Source: Candidatus Poribacteria bacterium
Lineage (GTDB): Bacteria; Poribacteria; WGA-4E; WGA-3G
DNA length: 64,000 nt
Direction: 5' to 3'
Assembly: GCA_022821065.1 (NCBI GenBank)
Contig: JAJEEK010000073.1
Coordinates: 1 to 64,000, forward strand
A program made the position numbers and the translations under genes. Shown here piece by piece: positions 33,226 through 41,763 of the stretch (within the stretch, counting starts at the first letter, position 1; the number at the start of each line of letters is the position of its first letter). The notes below the pieces were generated by a model. The model worked only from the letters and a program-made list of their open reading frames with translations, was not told the DNA's origin and made no database searches.

Positions 33226-34689
33226 ATGGGTGGAAAAAGAACTTCAAGTGCTCTTATAGTTTCCGTACTACTTCACCTTGTTGTGGTGTTCGTTACGGGT
33301 ATCTATCTAATTACACAAACACCAAAATTCCAAGAATTCATAGGTGTCGAAGTGCTCCAACACAAAGTACCACCGGGACCTAAGGTACGGAAATCTATTA
33401 CGAAACGGAAGCTTCCGGTGAGAAATACTGTTGCCCAACAGATTCAGTTGCCACCTCGTGTAACGGCTGTATTTCTTGACAAGCTCGTTTTCCAACAGCG
33501 AACGGTGCTTGAAATTCCAAAACAGACTATTAAGGTCAATCCACCAATTGACCCAAATCTGCTGAGAATCGTAACAGAGAAGCAGCTCGTCCCTACAATC
33601 CTAACAGAGACAAATTTAATGGTATCGGATGCTCCGGATGCCTTGGCATTCTCGGCACCTGTGGTAACTGTCCCTTCTGTTAGACTGGCGAACACCTATC
33701 GCGGGGTCGCTGGTACCGCCGTGCAGGTGAAGGTCGCTTTTGAACGTCCGCCTGGACTTACAATGGTAGAAAACGTCGGTGCCGCGCGTGACGCACTCAG
33801 CGATGTTGTTGAAAACATTGTCCTCGGTAATAACGAAGTACTGCCACTGCCAAAAGGCGACCCTGGTGGACGCGTTATCGGTAGAGGTAAGGACATTCGC
33901 GGTGTTCTCCGTTTCACACGGATCCGGCACAGTCTCTCTGACTGGTGGGCGGATGCATCTTCGCTCAACGCATTAACGATTTGGCTCAATGAGCGCACGA
34001 AAATCAAAACCGATATGAACGTTGAAGGCGGCGCAGTGAAACTCACCGATGCAAACCTCCTCAATACACCACTCGTCTTCATGACAGGACACGATCCAGC
34101 CTTTGTTCGGAACCGTAATCTTGTCGGAAAAGGATATAGTGGTGGTAGAATGGACAGTCGTTTCAATGAAGCAGAAGCAGCAGGACTGCGTCGCTACCTC
34201 GTTGAAAAAGGTGGGTTTCTGGTCTTTGACGACTGCGGCGTGAACGCACCCACACAGGCGATGGCGCGTCTCTTCCTCGCACAGATGCGTTACGTCATGC
34301 CTGAGTACCAAGTTGAGCGGATTTCCAACAACCACGAAGTTTATAATAACTTCTATCGAATGGGGGGACCGCCTATCGGTTTTGATATCTTCTGGTGGGG
34401 CACACGTCCACCGAAACGGAATTACCTTGAAGGTGTTTCTGTTGGCAACAGGTTATCGGTTATTGTTGTCCGTCGCGACTATATGTGCGCGATGGAGACA
34501 GTGAGTATCCCAACACGCAGTGTGCACTATTCCCCCGGTGTCTATCGTTTCATGACGAATGTTGTCGTGTACGCGTTGACGCACGGTCAAATCTCTGATT
34601 ACTCCGACTATATCCCCGAACACATCTTAGCCAAAAAGGAACTCCCGACGCGCCCACCTCACATCGCAGATATTGCCGATTTTAAATAA
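33226..34689 (+). CDS. TonB-like N-terminus plus DUF4159 domain protein
   Basis: 487 residues. A single N-terminal membrane helix (SALIVSVLLHLVVVFVTGIYLI) and a TonB-type linker with PPGPKVRKSITKRKLPVR precede a periplasmic region. Residues about 230-480 form a DUF4159 domain: LVFMTGHDPAFV, AAGLRRYLVEKGGFLVFDDC and FDIFWWGTRPPKRNYLEGV, a glutamine amidotransferase-like/gasdermin-fold-like unit used in von-Willebrand/aerotolerance gene clusters. Those neighbours are not present here. The gene has its own sigma-54 promoter, unlike its surroundings. It may be a periplasmic regulator or envelope protein; I infer no enzyme activity. Confidence 0.72.
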   Translation: MGGKRTSSALIVSVLLHLVVVFVTGIYLITQTPKFQEFIGVEVLQHKVPPGPKVRKSITKRKLPVRNTVAQQIQLPPRVTAVFLDKLVFQQRTVLEIPKQTIKVNPPIDPNLLRIVTEKQLVPTILTETNLMVSDAPDALAFSAPVVTVPSVRLANTYRGVAGTAVQVKVAFERPPGLTMVENVGAARDALSDVVENIVLGNNEVLPLPKGDPGGRVIGRGKDIRGVLRFTRIRHSLSDWWADASSLNALTIWLNERTKIKTDMNVEGGAVKLTDANLLNTPLVFMTGHDPAFVRNRNLVGKGYSGGRMDSRFNEAEAAGLRRYLVEKGGFLVFDDCGVNAPTQAMARLFLAQMRYVMPEYQVERISNNHEVYNNFYRMGGPPIGFDIFWWGTRPPKRNYLEGVSVGNRLSVIVVRRDYMCAMETVSIPTRSVHYSPGVYRFMTNVVVYALTHGQISDYSDYIPEHILAKKELPTRPPHIADIADFK

Positions 34690-34802
34690 GGTTTAGCCGC
34701 TGTTCACTCAGGGCTAATTATACTATAGTTTGGACAATTTTCAGACATAGCACTCCGAAAACCGCGCTTACAAGCCTGCTGGCAAACGCCGTTTTTTTCT
34801 TA

Positions 34803-34830
34803 TTGACAAAAAAAGCAGATTAGATAAAAT
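34803..34830 (+). promoter_or_regulatory. Probable sigma-70 promoter of the Ldh gene pair
   Basis: TTGACA and TAAAAT are spaced 16 bp, about 195 bp before the ATG at 35026. The leader holds an imperfect hairpin (34951-34998) and an AGGAGG about 13 nt before the start. Confidence 0.5.
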
Positions 34831-34950
34831 AAGGTGCATATTTTCGGAATATACAACACCGCTTATTAGATCTGCTGACGAGGTTTCCGAACCGCGTTTA
34901 CCATTCATATCAGAAATCCAACAGGTCCCTAAACCCGTCGCGAATTGACC

Positions 34951-34998
34951 AGAAACCCGCCCGTAATGAAATGGAGGGGTTTTTGATTGGGCGTTTCT
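34951..34998 (+). other. Leader hairpin, AGAAAC-CC-GCCC / GGGC-GTTTCT
   Basis: The two ends pair over 10 bp with a two-base bulge and enclose a loop containing GGAGGGG. It lies 28 bp upstream of the Ldh start in what should be the 5' untranslated region. It could modulate translation; no known riboswitch motif is recognised. Confidence 0.35.
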
Positions 34999-35025
34999 GC
35001 AGCCCAGGAGGCCATAAATTAAAAA

Positions 35026-36102
35026 ATGGAAAAGACGCATCTACTTCAGGCACCCCACCTACACGCTATCGCACGAAACATATTTGTCGCCGCAGGTACA
35101 ACACGGCACATCGCCGAGGATGTCGCCGAGATACTTGTCAACGCCCATCTCGCCGGACACGATTCACACGGACTCCTGCGCGTTCCAGCCTATTTGCGCG
35201 GGATCGATGCCGGACATCTGAAACCCGCTGCGGAACCCAAAGTCCTCGCAGAGACACCGAATACCTTGCGCATTGATGCACAACACGGCTTTGGACACTA
35301 CGTCTCACGTTGGTCAATCCATAGAGCCATCGAGAAGGCGAAATCCGCTGCTTCCTGCAGTGTCAGCATCAGTAACATTGGACATATCGGACGGTTAGGC
35401 GAATATGCAGAAGCCACAGCGAGAGCCGGATGTATAGGACTTATTACTGTCGGGGTCGGCGGCAAAGGCGCAGGACCGACAGTGCCTTATGGCGGTTCGC
35501 AAGGCACTTTCAGCACCAATCCCATCGCATTGGGCGTGCCAACTGGCGATGACAGTCCATTTATCGTTGACTACGCCACAAGTGTCATCGCGGAAGGGAA
35601 GATACAGGTCGCGCGGAGTAAAGGGATAGATTTACCGGAGGGTTGCATCCTTGATAAAAATGGGCAGCCAAGCATCAAACCTGCCGATTTCTACGATGGC
35701 GGCGCGCTCCTCGCGTTCGGAAAACATAAAGGTTATGCACTCGCGATGTTCACGTGTCTCCTCGGCGGGTTGGCAGGAACTTATGACGTGGAAAGCGGGA
35801 GAATGAACGGCACCTTCATGCAAGCAATTGATGTCAGTGCCTTCACACCCCTTGAAGAATACCAGAAAGGCGTTCGCGCCTTCTTAGACGGCATTAAATC
35901 AACACCACCCGCACAAGGTTTCGATGAGGTATTGGTCCCTGGTGATTTTGAGTCCCGTTCCCGCGAGCAACGTTTAAAAGACGGTGTTGAGATACCTGAT
36001 ACGATCTACAATCAATTACAAGAGTGTGCAGATAAACTCGGCATATCCATCGGTGAAGACACCGTTGAAGATGATGACAAAGCACACTACGGTCCTATTT
36101 AA
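35026..36102 (+). CDS. Ldh-family dehydrogenase, tandem copy 1
   Basis: 358 residues of the COG2055 family. Characteristic blocks are NAHLAGHDSHGLLRVPAYL, ISNIGHIGRLGEYAE with the active-site His, GGSQGTFSTNPIALGVP, FIVDYATSVIAEGK and GKHKGYALAMFTCLLGG. The coenzyme is NAD or NADP; the substrate may be L-lactate, malate, sulfolactate or ureidoglycolate. It is close to the next gene, a tandem duplicate with a 120-bp repeat between them. C-terminal tail GEDTVEDDDKAHYGPI is longer than usual. RBS GGAGG precedes the start. Confidence 0.85.
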   Translation: MEKTHLLQAPHLHAIARNIFVAAGTTRHIAEDVAEILVNAHLAGHDSHGLLRVPAYLRGIDAGHLKPAAEPKVLAETPNTLRIDAQHGFGHYVSRWSIHRAIEKAKSAASCSVSISNIGHIGRLGEYAEATARAGCIGLITVGVGGKGAGPTVPYGGSQGTFSTNPIALGVPTGDDSPFIVDYATSVIAEGKIQVARSKGIDLPEGCILDKNGQPSIKPADFYDGGALLAFGKHKGYALAMFTCLLGGLAGTYDVESGRMNGTFMQAIDVSAFTPLEEYQKGVRAFLDGIKSTPPAQGFDEVLVPGDFESRSREQRLKDGVEIPDTIYNQLQECADKLGISIGEDTVEDDDKAHYGPI

Positions 36103-36104
36103 AT

Positions 36105-36224
36105 AGGACTTACGCATGCTGCTCTTTATGTACCACAATCTGTTAGATTGTGGTTCAAAAACGCTGGATTGGACGAAAAATTTTATCTAACAGAGCGATT
36201 TACACCCAAAAGTGCGTAAGTCCT
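36105..36224. mobile_element. 120-bp MITE-like element, family 1, copy 4
   Basis: AGGACTTACGCA and TGCGTAAGTCCT bound 120 bp, starting 2 bp after the stop codon of the upstream Ldh gene. The interior contains ACCACAATCTG-TTAGATTGTGG, a strong internal palindrome. With copy 6 at 62185 it forms a subfamily. Confidence 0.8.
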
Positions 36225-36266
36225 GTTAAAAACCGTGTTATAGGAACAGAATAGGAGAAAGCCATC

Positions 36267-37301
36267 GTGAGGCATATATTTAAAGCTGCAGACCTCCAGA
36301 AATTCACAAACGATCTCTTTGTCGCCGCAGGTACGCCAAAACACATCGCGGATACCGTTGCCGAGATCTTGATAAAAGCCAACCTCGCTGGACACGATTC
36401 ACACGGCGTACTTCGGATTCCGTCTTACCTTGAAGGCATCGAAAACGGCGGCATCCAACCCGCTGCTGAACCGAATGTGCTTCGTGAAACGGAAAACACG
36501 CTTCATATTGATGGCGAAAAAGGTTTCGGACACCATACGGCGCGTTACGCAATCCGCCGCGCAATCGAGAAAGCGAAAAACGAACGCACCTGCTTCGCAA
36601 CACTTGTTCGGACAGGACACATCGGTAGGCTCGGTGAATACGGTCAGGAAGCCGCTGAATCTGGATGTATCGGAATTATCACAGTCGGTGGCGGTTCAAA
36701 GGGCGGTGGACGGATTCTCCCGTTTGGCGGTGCCCTTGGCGCACTCGGTACGAACCCGATTTCTATCGGTATCCCGACGGGTGATCATAGACCCTTCCTG
36801 ATTGATTTCGCAACGAGTATGATCGCAAACGGCAAAACCTACGTCGCTACCAGCGAAAATCGAGATCTGCCTGAAGGGTGCGTCGTGGATAAACACGGGA
36901 ACCCGACCGTCAAAACCGCCGAATATAACGATGGTGGTAACCTATTGGCATTCGGCAGACACAAGGGCTACGCGCTGTCTCTCTATGTGGCACTGATTGG
37001 CGGATTGGCGGGGACGTTTAATATTGAAACCGGACAGATGAGCGGACTCCATATCCAAGTGATAGATGTCAACGCCTTTACACCGCTTGAAGAATACCAG
37101 AAAGGCGTTCGGGCATTTTTAGATGCTATCAAGGCGACACCGCCGGCACACGGGTTTGATGAAGTGTTAGTTCCGGGTGATTTTGAAGCCAACTCACGAG
37201 CACATCGTCTGGCAAACGGTATCGATATACCGGATACCATCTATCAGCAGCTTTCGGAGTGTGCTGAAAAGTTGGACGTTCCAATGGCACAAGTCCAATG
37301 A
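36267..37301 (+). CDS. Ldh-family dehydrogenase, tandem copy 2
   Basis: 344 residues beginning at GTG 36267, with AGGAGA 8 nt upstream. It shares long blocks with the gene before it: KANLAGHDSHGVLRIPSYL, LVRTGHIGRLGEYGQ, LGTNPISIGIPTGDHRPFLIDFATSMIANGK, FGRHKGYALSLYVAL and EEYQKGVRAFLDAIKATPPAHGFDEVLVPGDFE, so the two arose by tandem duplication. Same COG2055 chemistry: NAD(P)-dependent oxidation of a 2-hydroxy acid or related compound. It lies in the same operon direction, but the 120-bp element between the two genes may affect readthrough. Confidence 0.85.
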   Translation: MRHIFKAADLQKFTNDLFVAAGTPKHIADTVAEILIKANLAGHDSHGVLRIPSYLEGIENGGIQPAAEPNVLRETENTLHIDGEKGFGHHTARYAIRRAIEKAKNERTCFATLVRTGHIGRLGEYGQEAAESGCIGIITVGGGSKGGGRILPFGGALGALGTNPISIGIPTGDHRPFLIDFATSMIANGKTYVATSENRDLPEGCVVDKHGNPTVKTAEYNDGGNLLAFGRHKGYALSLYVALIGGLAGTFNIETGQMSGLHIQVIDVNAFTPLEEYQKGVRAFLDAIKATPPAHGFDEVLVPGDFEANSRAHRLANGIDIPDTIYQQLSECAEKLDVPMAQVQ

Positions 37302-37338
37302 TTTAACGTGAGTTCGAAAAAAAAAACACAAATGTTGC

Positions 37339-37570
37339 CGTAGGTTGGGTTGAGCCATAAATGCCGAAAAAACAGCGGATTGATACGAAAAGTGCCGATC
37401 TGCGATGAATCACCTGTGTACATAGTGATAGCGAAACCCAACAACCCAAACGCTATAGGTGGAAAAAATAAGTTGGGTTTCACTCATGTTTGGTAATTTC
37501 AGGTTTTTCGATGAACTTGAAAGTTTTCCGTATGCAGCCTCCCTTAAGATTTCGTTCAACCCAACCTACG
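37339..37570. mobile_element. 232-bp palindromic element, family 2, copy 1
   Basis: CGTAGGTTGGGTTGA at the left end and TCAACCCAACCTACG at the right form 15-bp terminal repeats. Inside, GCGAAACCCAAC and GTTGGGTTTCACTC form a second inverted pair. No ORF. It fills most of the 309-bp gap before the metzincin gene. Confidence 0.75.
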
Positions 37571-37610
37571 AATTCCCATGTTAAAACGACTGATTTAGGT
37601 GATGCATTCT

Positions 37611-40136
37611 ATGTCGCTCAAGTTTCTCCGCCTTACCATAACGATTTTGTTGATGCTTCCGTTCACTGCCTTCACGCAGGAGCATACCTTTTTTAGACAC
37701 GGCGGTAGCGTGAGGACAGTGGCATATTCTCCAGTGAATTCGGCTGTCGTCGCGAGTGCCGGGGACAGTCGGGCAGTCAGGTTATGGGATTTGCAGGATG
37801 ACACTGTGACAACACTCGGTTCACACGCAGACACCGTCAACGCCGTCGCCTTTTCACCGGACGGTCAGCTGCTCGCAACTGGTGGTGATGACTATGCTTG
37901 TAAACTGTGGGATGTTTCACTTAAAAGGCGGATCGCGACCTTTGAACATATTACCAATAGAAACCGATCACAAATTAAAGCGGTTGACTTTTCCGCTAAT
38001 GGACAGCTGCTGGCTACCGCTGGAGTCGATGTAAAATTGTGGAACGTCCAGACCCGGGCGGAAATAGGCACGCTTGAACACGGTAATTGGGTACTGGCAA
38101 TCGCCTTCTCACCGGATGGACAATTTCTTGCTACAGGGGACCAAAACGGACAGGTTAATGTCTGGGACGTTCAAAGGCAACAGCTTGTTGCACAATTCAC
38201 AGGCGACACCTCGGCAGTCTACACGGTTAAATTTTCTCCGGATGGTAAAGTTCTCGCTGGTGCGGGGTACACTGGAGAAATTGGGTTGTGGAAAGTAGAG
38301 AATTGGGAGCGTCTCGGCACGCTCTCTGTGAGCGCGACCGTTTCCGCGATAGACTTTTCACCCGATAGCACCACACTCGCCAGTACAGGTTACGAATCTG
38401 TGAACCTCTGGACAGTTAGCAACGGTGAAAGGATTGCCTCACTTACAGGACATATAGGGTGGGCTAATGCGGTAGCCTTTTCATCGGATGGAGAGACACT
38501 CATCAGTGGCGGTAATGACGAGATGCTCCGTCTCTGGAATGTCACCCCCTACGCTTCCCCAACGCAAGAAATCGTGCGGGTGATCTATTTCCTCCCACGC
38601 GGTCGCAGTCTGCAACCGGATATGTGGACAAAACTGGATAGGCTGATAAGAGACGTACAAAACTTCTATGCAGATGAGATGGAACGCAACGGGTTCGGCA
38701 GAAAAACCTTTACCTTTGAAACCGATGAAGATGGTGAAACGCTCGTCTATCGCGTTGATGGACAGTCCAACGATTGGCATTATCACACACAGACGCAAGA
38801 GAAAGTCTATGCCGAAGTCGCCTCTCAGTTTGACATGACAAAGCACGTCTATCTCATTGTTGTAGACATTAGCAGTGAATCCATTGAACATGAAGATATA
38901 TGTGGCGTAGGTGGCGGAAATTGGTTTGAAAATGAGGAACTGATACGGAGCGGTGGCGGATATGCCATCGTCCCTGCGTCCGGTCGATGTTTTGATGCTG
39001 AAACTGGCACGGTCGTGACGGCGCATGAACTCGGACACGCCTTCGGATTGGAACACGATTTTCGAGACGATACCTATATTATGTCCTACGGTGCAGCACC
39101 TGACAGGTTGTCTAAATGTGCTGCAGGTTGGTTGGATGCAAATCGCTTGTTTAACACCGACCAAACTGCTTTCAATGAGCTGACACTGCTACAGATGCTC
39201 ACACCAACCGCTTACGCACCGAACGCTGAGGATTTTAGCCTCCAATTTGCTATAGCAGATATAGACGGTATCCACCAAATCCAATTGCTCGTTCCGACGA
39301 CCTCCGAAGACCCCGCAGAGGGTATCAAGCTGCACAGTTGTATGGACGGACATGCACAGAACAGCACCTTCAAATTTGAAACACCGACACTAACCGAATA
39401 CCGAGAAAACACTGTGGCACTTCAAGTCATTGATGTGTACGGTAATATCACGCGGCAGGAATATACGCTCACGGCAGATGATACACTGATTGTCGAAAAC
39501 ATCGAAAACCCGATAGATGTCAACGGCGACGGAACGGTTAGTGTTGACGATCTAACGTTAGTTATAGAAAGTTTCGGCGAAACGATTCCAAAGGATGCCG
39601 ATCCGAACCCCGATGTCAATCGAGATGGCGTTGTCGACATTATAGATGTCTTCTTGGTTTTTGAACAGTTGGACAACGTGCCAACAGCACCCGCACTGCA
39701 CACGCTCACAGCTGCAGACCTCCGAACTTGGATCAACCAAGCCAAGTACCTTGATATCTCAGATGATGCTCCGCAACTCCGCGCTGATACCGTGGAAAAG
39801 GGGATTGCTATCCTTGAACATCTCCTTGCAACACTGGTGCCGGTAGAGACACTACTCCTCCCGAATTACCCGAACCCGTTCAATCCGGAGACATGGATTC
39901 CCTATCAACTCGCTGAAGCAGCGGATGTGACGCTATACATTTATTCTATGAACGGCGTTTTGGTGCGGATATTGAGATTGGGGCATCAGTCAGAGGGAAT
40001 GTATCGAAATCGAAATCGTGCAGCGTACTGGAACGGCAAAAATGAACACGGCGAACCTGTGGCAAGTGGGGTCTATGTCTATACGCTAACGGCAGGAGAT
40101 TTTACAGCGACACGCAAGATGTTGATACGAAAGTAG
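37611..40136 (+). CDS. Secreted WD40 - metzincin protease - dockerin - sorting domain protein
   Basis: 841 residues from ATG 37611; in-frame starts at 37602 and 37599 are alternatives. After a signal peptide (ending FTAFTQ) come six WD40-like units (about residues 20-315; SVRTVAYSP, NAVAFSPDGQLLATGGDD, AVAFSSDGETLISGGNDEMLRLW). A metzincin domain follows (330-540) with HELGHAFGLEH (HExxHxxGxxH, H472) and Met-turn YIMSYG. Two dockerin-like calcium loops (DVNGDGTVSVDDL, DVNRDGVVDIIDV) lie near 637-680. The C-terminus is a FlgD/T9SS-like domain (NYPNPFNPETWIPYQLAE ... ASGVYVYTLTAG). A secreted, surface or cargo peptidase. The peptidase domain is paralogous to that at 46220. Confidence 0.85.
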   Translation: MSLKFLRLTITILLMLPFTAFTQEHTFFRHGGSVRTVAYSPVNSAVVASAGDSRAVRLWDLQDDTVTTLGSHADTVNAVAFSPDGQLLATGGDDYACKLWDVSLKRRIATFEHITNRNRSQIKAVDFSANGQLLATAGVDVKLWNVQTRAEIGTLEHGNWVLAIAFSPDGQFLATGDQNGQVNVWDVQRQQLVAQFTGDTSAVYTVKFSPDGKVLAGAGYTGEIGLWKVENWERLGTLSVSATVSAIDFSPDSTTLASTGYESVNLWTVSNGERIASLTGHIGWANAVAFSSDGETLISGGNDEMLRLWNVTPYASPTQEIVRVIYFLPRGRSLQPDMWTKLDRLIRDVQNFYADEMERNGFGRKTFTFETDEDGETLVYRVDGQSNDWHYHTQTQEKVYAEVASQFDMTKHVYLIVVDISSESIEHEDICGVGGGNWFENEELIRSGGGYAIVPASGRCFDAETGTVVTAHELGHAFGLEHDFRDDTYIMSYGAAPDRLSKCAAGWLDANRLFNTDQTAFNELTLLQMLTPTAYAPNAEDFSLQFAIADIDGIHQIQLLVPTTSEDPAEGIKLHSCMDGHAQNSTFKFETPTLTEYRENTVALQVIDVYGNITRQEYTLTADDTLIVENIENPIDVNGDGTVSVDDLTLVIESFGETIPKDADPNPDVNRDGVVDIIDVFLVFEQLDNVPTAPALHTLTAADLRTWINQAKYLDISDDAPQLRADTVEKGIAILEHLLATLVPVETLLLPNYPNPFNPETWIPYQLAEAADVTLYIYSMNGVLVRILRLGHQSEGMYRNRNRAAYWNGKNEHGEPVASGVYVYTLTAGDFTATRKMLIRK

Positions 40137-40272
40137 AACGCATCCAACAAAAACGCGAACCCAAATCGATTTTACAACTGACACCTTGATTGGAAAAATA
40201 GAGGCTTGTGGTGTAAAAATATGCAGAAAATTTTCTGAATTCTGAAAAAACGCATTTTTTTGAAAATTTAAT

Positions 40273-40301
40273 TTGACAAAACCCTCTTCAGAGAGTATAA
40301 T
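40273..40301 (+). promoter_or_regulatory. Perfect-consensus sigma-70 promoter in a gene-poor region
   Basis: TTGACA, 17 bp, TATAAT: exact match to both hexamers and the best spacing. No gene start with a Shine-Dalgarno lies within 700 bp downstream. A transcript starting near 40308 would include the AATATCGGTAA repeats. Confidence 0.75.
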
Positions 40302-40723
40302 TAGTCTCGTAAGTTATCGATTAATATCGGTAAATATCGGTAAATATCGTAAGTCGTTGAACGCGACTATTTACACATTTCGATGAATACTGCTAACTTT
40401 TGTGAAAGGTTAATGAATAGAATGGCGGTCATGAGGAGCAGATTTTTGGATCCTTTAAAAAGAAATCGCTTGGATGCGACGATAGATGTTCGGGTATCCG
40501 TGCTGTGCGGTATGCCTGATGCTACTGCATTGCCACCCCTGGTCCCCCTCCCCCCCCCCGCGCTTTGCAACCGTTAAGTGTTTTCTCGAGATTGCTCCGG
40601 TTCCGGAGAACTTACCTTCCCGCGTGTTGCCTTTGTCAGCGACAAAGCATTGCATAGCGGGTTTTTTGTGTTGCATCGTAGACGATCCACTAAGCGTGTT
40701 CCGTAACGTTGCGACTTTTTTCT

Positions 40724-40752
40724 TTGACAACAACACTGGAATGTGCTACACT
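40724..40752 (+). promoter_or_regulatory. Strong sigma-70 promoter, second in the gene-poor region
   Basis: TTGACA and TACACT are separated by exactly 17 bp. The start would be near 40759, about 290 bp before the ATG at 41050, and the leader would contain the GC-rich stem block at 40792-40857. It could drive the 41050 gene or a separate small RNA. Confidence 0.65.
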
Positions 40753-40874
40753 TACGCATATCTCCTATTGTTGTTGTCATGAATTTGTAAATGGCAGCCT
40801 CTTCTATTTTGAGGTGCGCCGAGGGTGCGGACACACCCATCGACGCGGCACTGCCATACCAATACTATGACAGC

Positions 40875-40928
40875 GCTAACCTAATTGTAACACATAATGG
40901 ATGCATTTTGTAAAACTTTTAGGTTAGC
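40875..40928. repeat. Inverted repeat GCTAACCTAA / TTAGGTTAGC
   Basis: A perfect 10-bp stem with a 34-nt AT-rich loop, about 120 bp before the gene at 41050. It could be a terminator of an upstream RNA or an operator-like site. Confidence 0.5.
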
Positions 40929-41049
40929 ACCTTATATCAGAACACAGAGGATTGCCTGACACCTTCCTTTTCCTTGTTGCGTTCCGGCAATACCCCAATC
41001 AGTTGTGTAAAACATCAAACGGTTTTCAAATCCTAAAGGAGCATATCAG

Positions 41050-41763
41050 ATGCTTACGAAAAAGTTTTACATTCCGATCGGTGCGTTAATCATCGCGCTC
41101 GTTGCGATAGCGTTTTTTGCGTTGCGTTCAGAAGAACCAAGCGAACCGATTGTAATTTACAAGACGGTTACACCGGTAAAGCGTTCCGTAACACCGACAA
41201 CGCAAGCGCGTACAGTTCCCGCGTCAATGGCGATAGAGGAGACCACAGAGAAAACAACTGTATCAACTTCCGAAACCTCTATATCCACTTCGGAATTTAC
41301 GAGATCAGAACTACTGGCGAGGTTTCCGCAATATGATTTCCATAGTCCAGAAAGCAAGGAAAACCTTCACGCGATTTTAAGAAATGAGAAAATCCTTGCG
41401 GAACTCCGAGCGGGTAATGCGGAGTTGGAGCGTAAGATTGCGATACGCGAAGCACAAAAGGAATTAGTCTCTTACCTTCAAATCGAGAAGTCTCGACTGG
41501 ATAGAGATTATCCAGATTTTATGTTGTTCATTGAGAAATATCCGAACCCAGAGAGAGATGATTTTATTCGAGAATACCCGGATGCATCGGAGCGTGAAGT
41601 GTTTAAGAACCGTGTTTTAGAAGCAGGTCGTATTATCTCCGAAGCAGCGGATCGTATCCTTGAAACCCCTGGTATGCGTGAAGAATTGGATCGGGCGTTT
41701 CTTGCTGAATTAGAACGCTTTTCCTCTCTCGGTGAGCGGATAGGGGGCTTGTTAGATGACTAA
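41050..41763 (+). CDS. Membrane-anchored protein of unknown function
   Basis: 237 residues. RBS AGGAG lies 8 nt before the ATG. One N-terminal transmembrane helix (YIPIGALIIALVAIAFFAL, residues 7-25) is followed by a Thr/Ser-rich linker (TVTPVKRSVTPTTQARTVPAS ... TSETSISTSEFT) and a highly charged helical region, probably coiled coil (NLHAILRNEKILAELRAGNAELERKIAIREAQKELVSYLQIEKSRL). The topology suggests a periplasmic stalk protein. I do not recognise the family. The last 8 bp overlap the next ORF, so the two products are probably made together. Confidence 0.7.
   Translation: MLTKKFYIPIGALIIALVAIAFFALRSEEPSEPIVIYKTVTPVKRSVTPTTQARTVPASMAIEETTEKTTVSTSETSISTSEFTRSELLARFPQYDFHSPESKENLHAILRNEKILAELRAGNAELERKIAIREAQKELVSYLQIEKSRLDRDYPDFMLFIEKYPNPERDDFIREYPDASEREVFKNRVLEAGRIISEAADRILETPGMREELDRAFLAELERFSSLGERIGGLLDD

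Larger units (their letters stand above)
40137..41049. other. 913-bp stretch without a convincing gene; possible ncRNA locus
   Basis: No ORF here has both a Shine-Dalgarno and coding character. It contains two near-consensus sigma-70 promoters (40273 and 40724), three AATATCGGTAA units (40325-40350), a C-run (40547-40559), the hairpin CTTTGTC-AGC-GACAAAG followed by GTTTTTTG near 40630-40667, a multi-stem GC-rich palindromic block (40792-40857, GGCAG...CTGCC) and the inverted repeat 40875-40928. It may encode one or two small RNAs. Confidence 0.5.

Noticed and set aside
37599..37610. Earlier in-frame starts (GTG 37599, ATG 37602) for the WD40-metzincin gene
   Set aside because: ATG 37611 has AGGTG at a better distance and gives a cleaner signal peptide; the others cannot be excluded.
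40325..40350. Three AATATCGGTAA units, considered as iterons or CRISPR
   Set aside because: Only three short units without spacers of equal length, and no cas or replication gene nearby.
40383..40577. 64-aa ORF starting at an ATG in the gene-poor region
   Set aside because: No Shine-Dalgarno, proline-rich reading through a C-run, and no coding character. It is more likely part of a non-coding transcript.
40574..40840. 88-aa minus-strand ORF opposite the strong promoter at 40724
   Set aside because: It lies antisense to a near-consensus promoter and hairpins, starts in the structured block and shows no protein family pattern.
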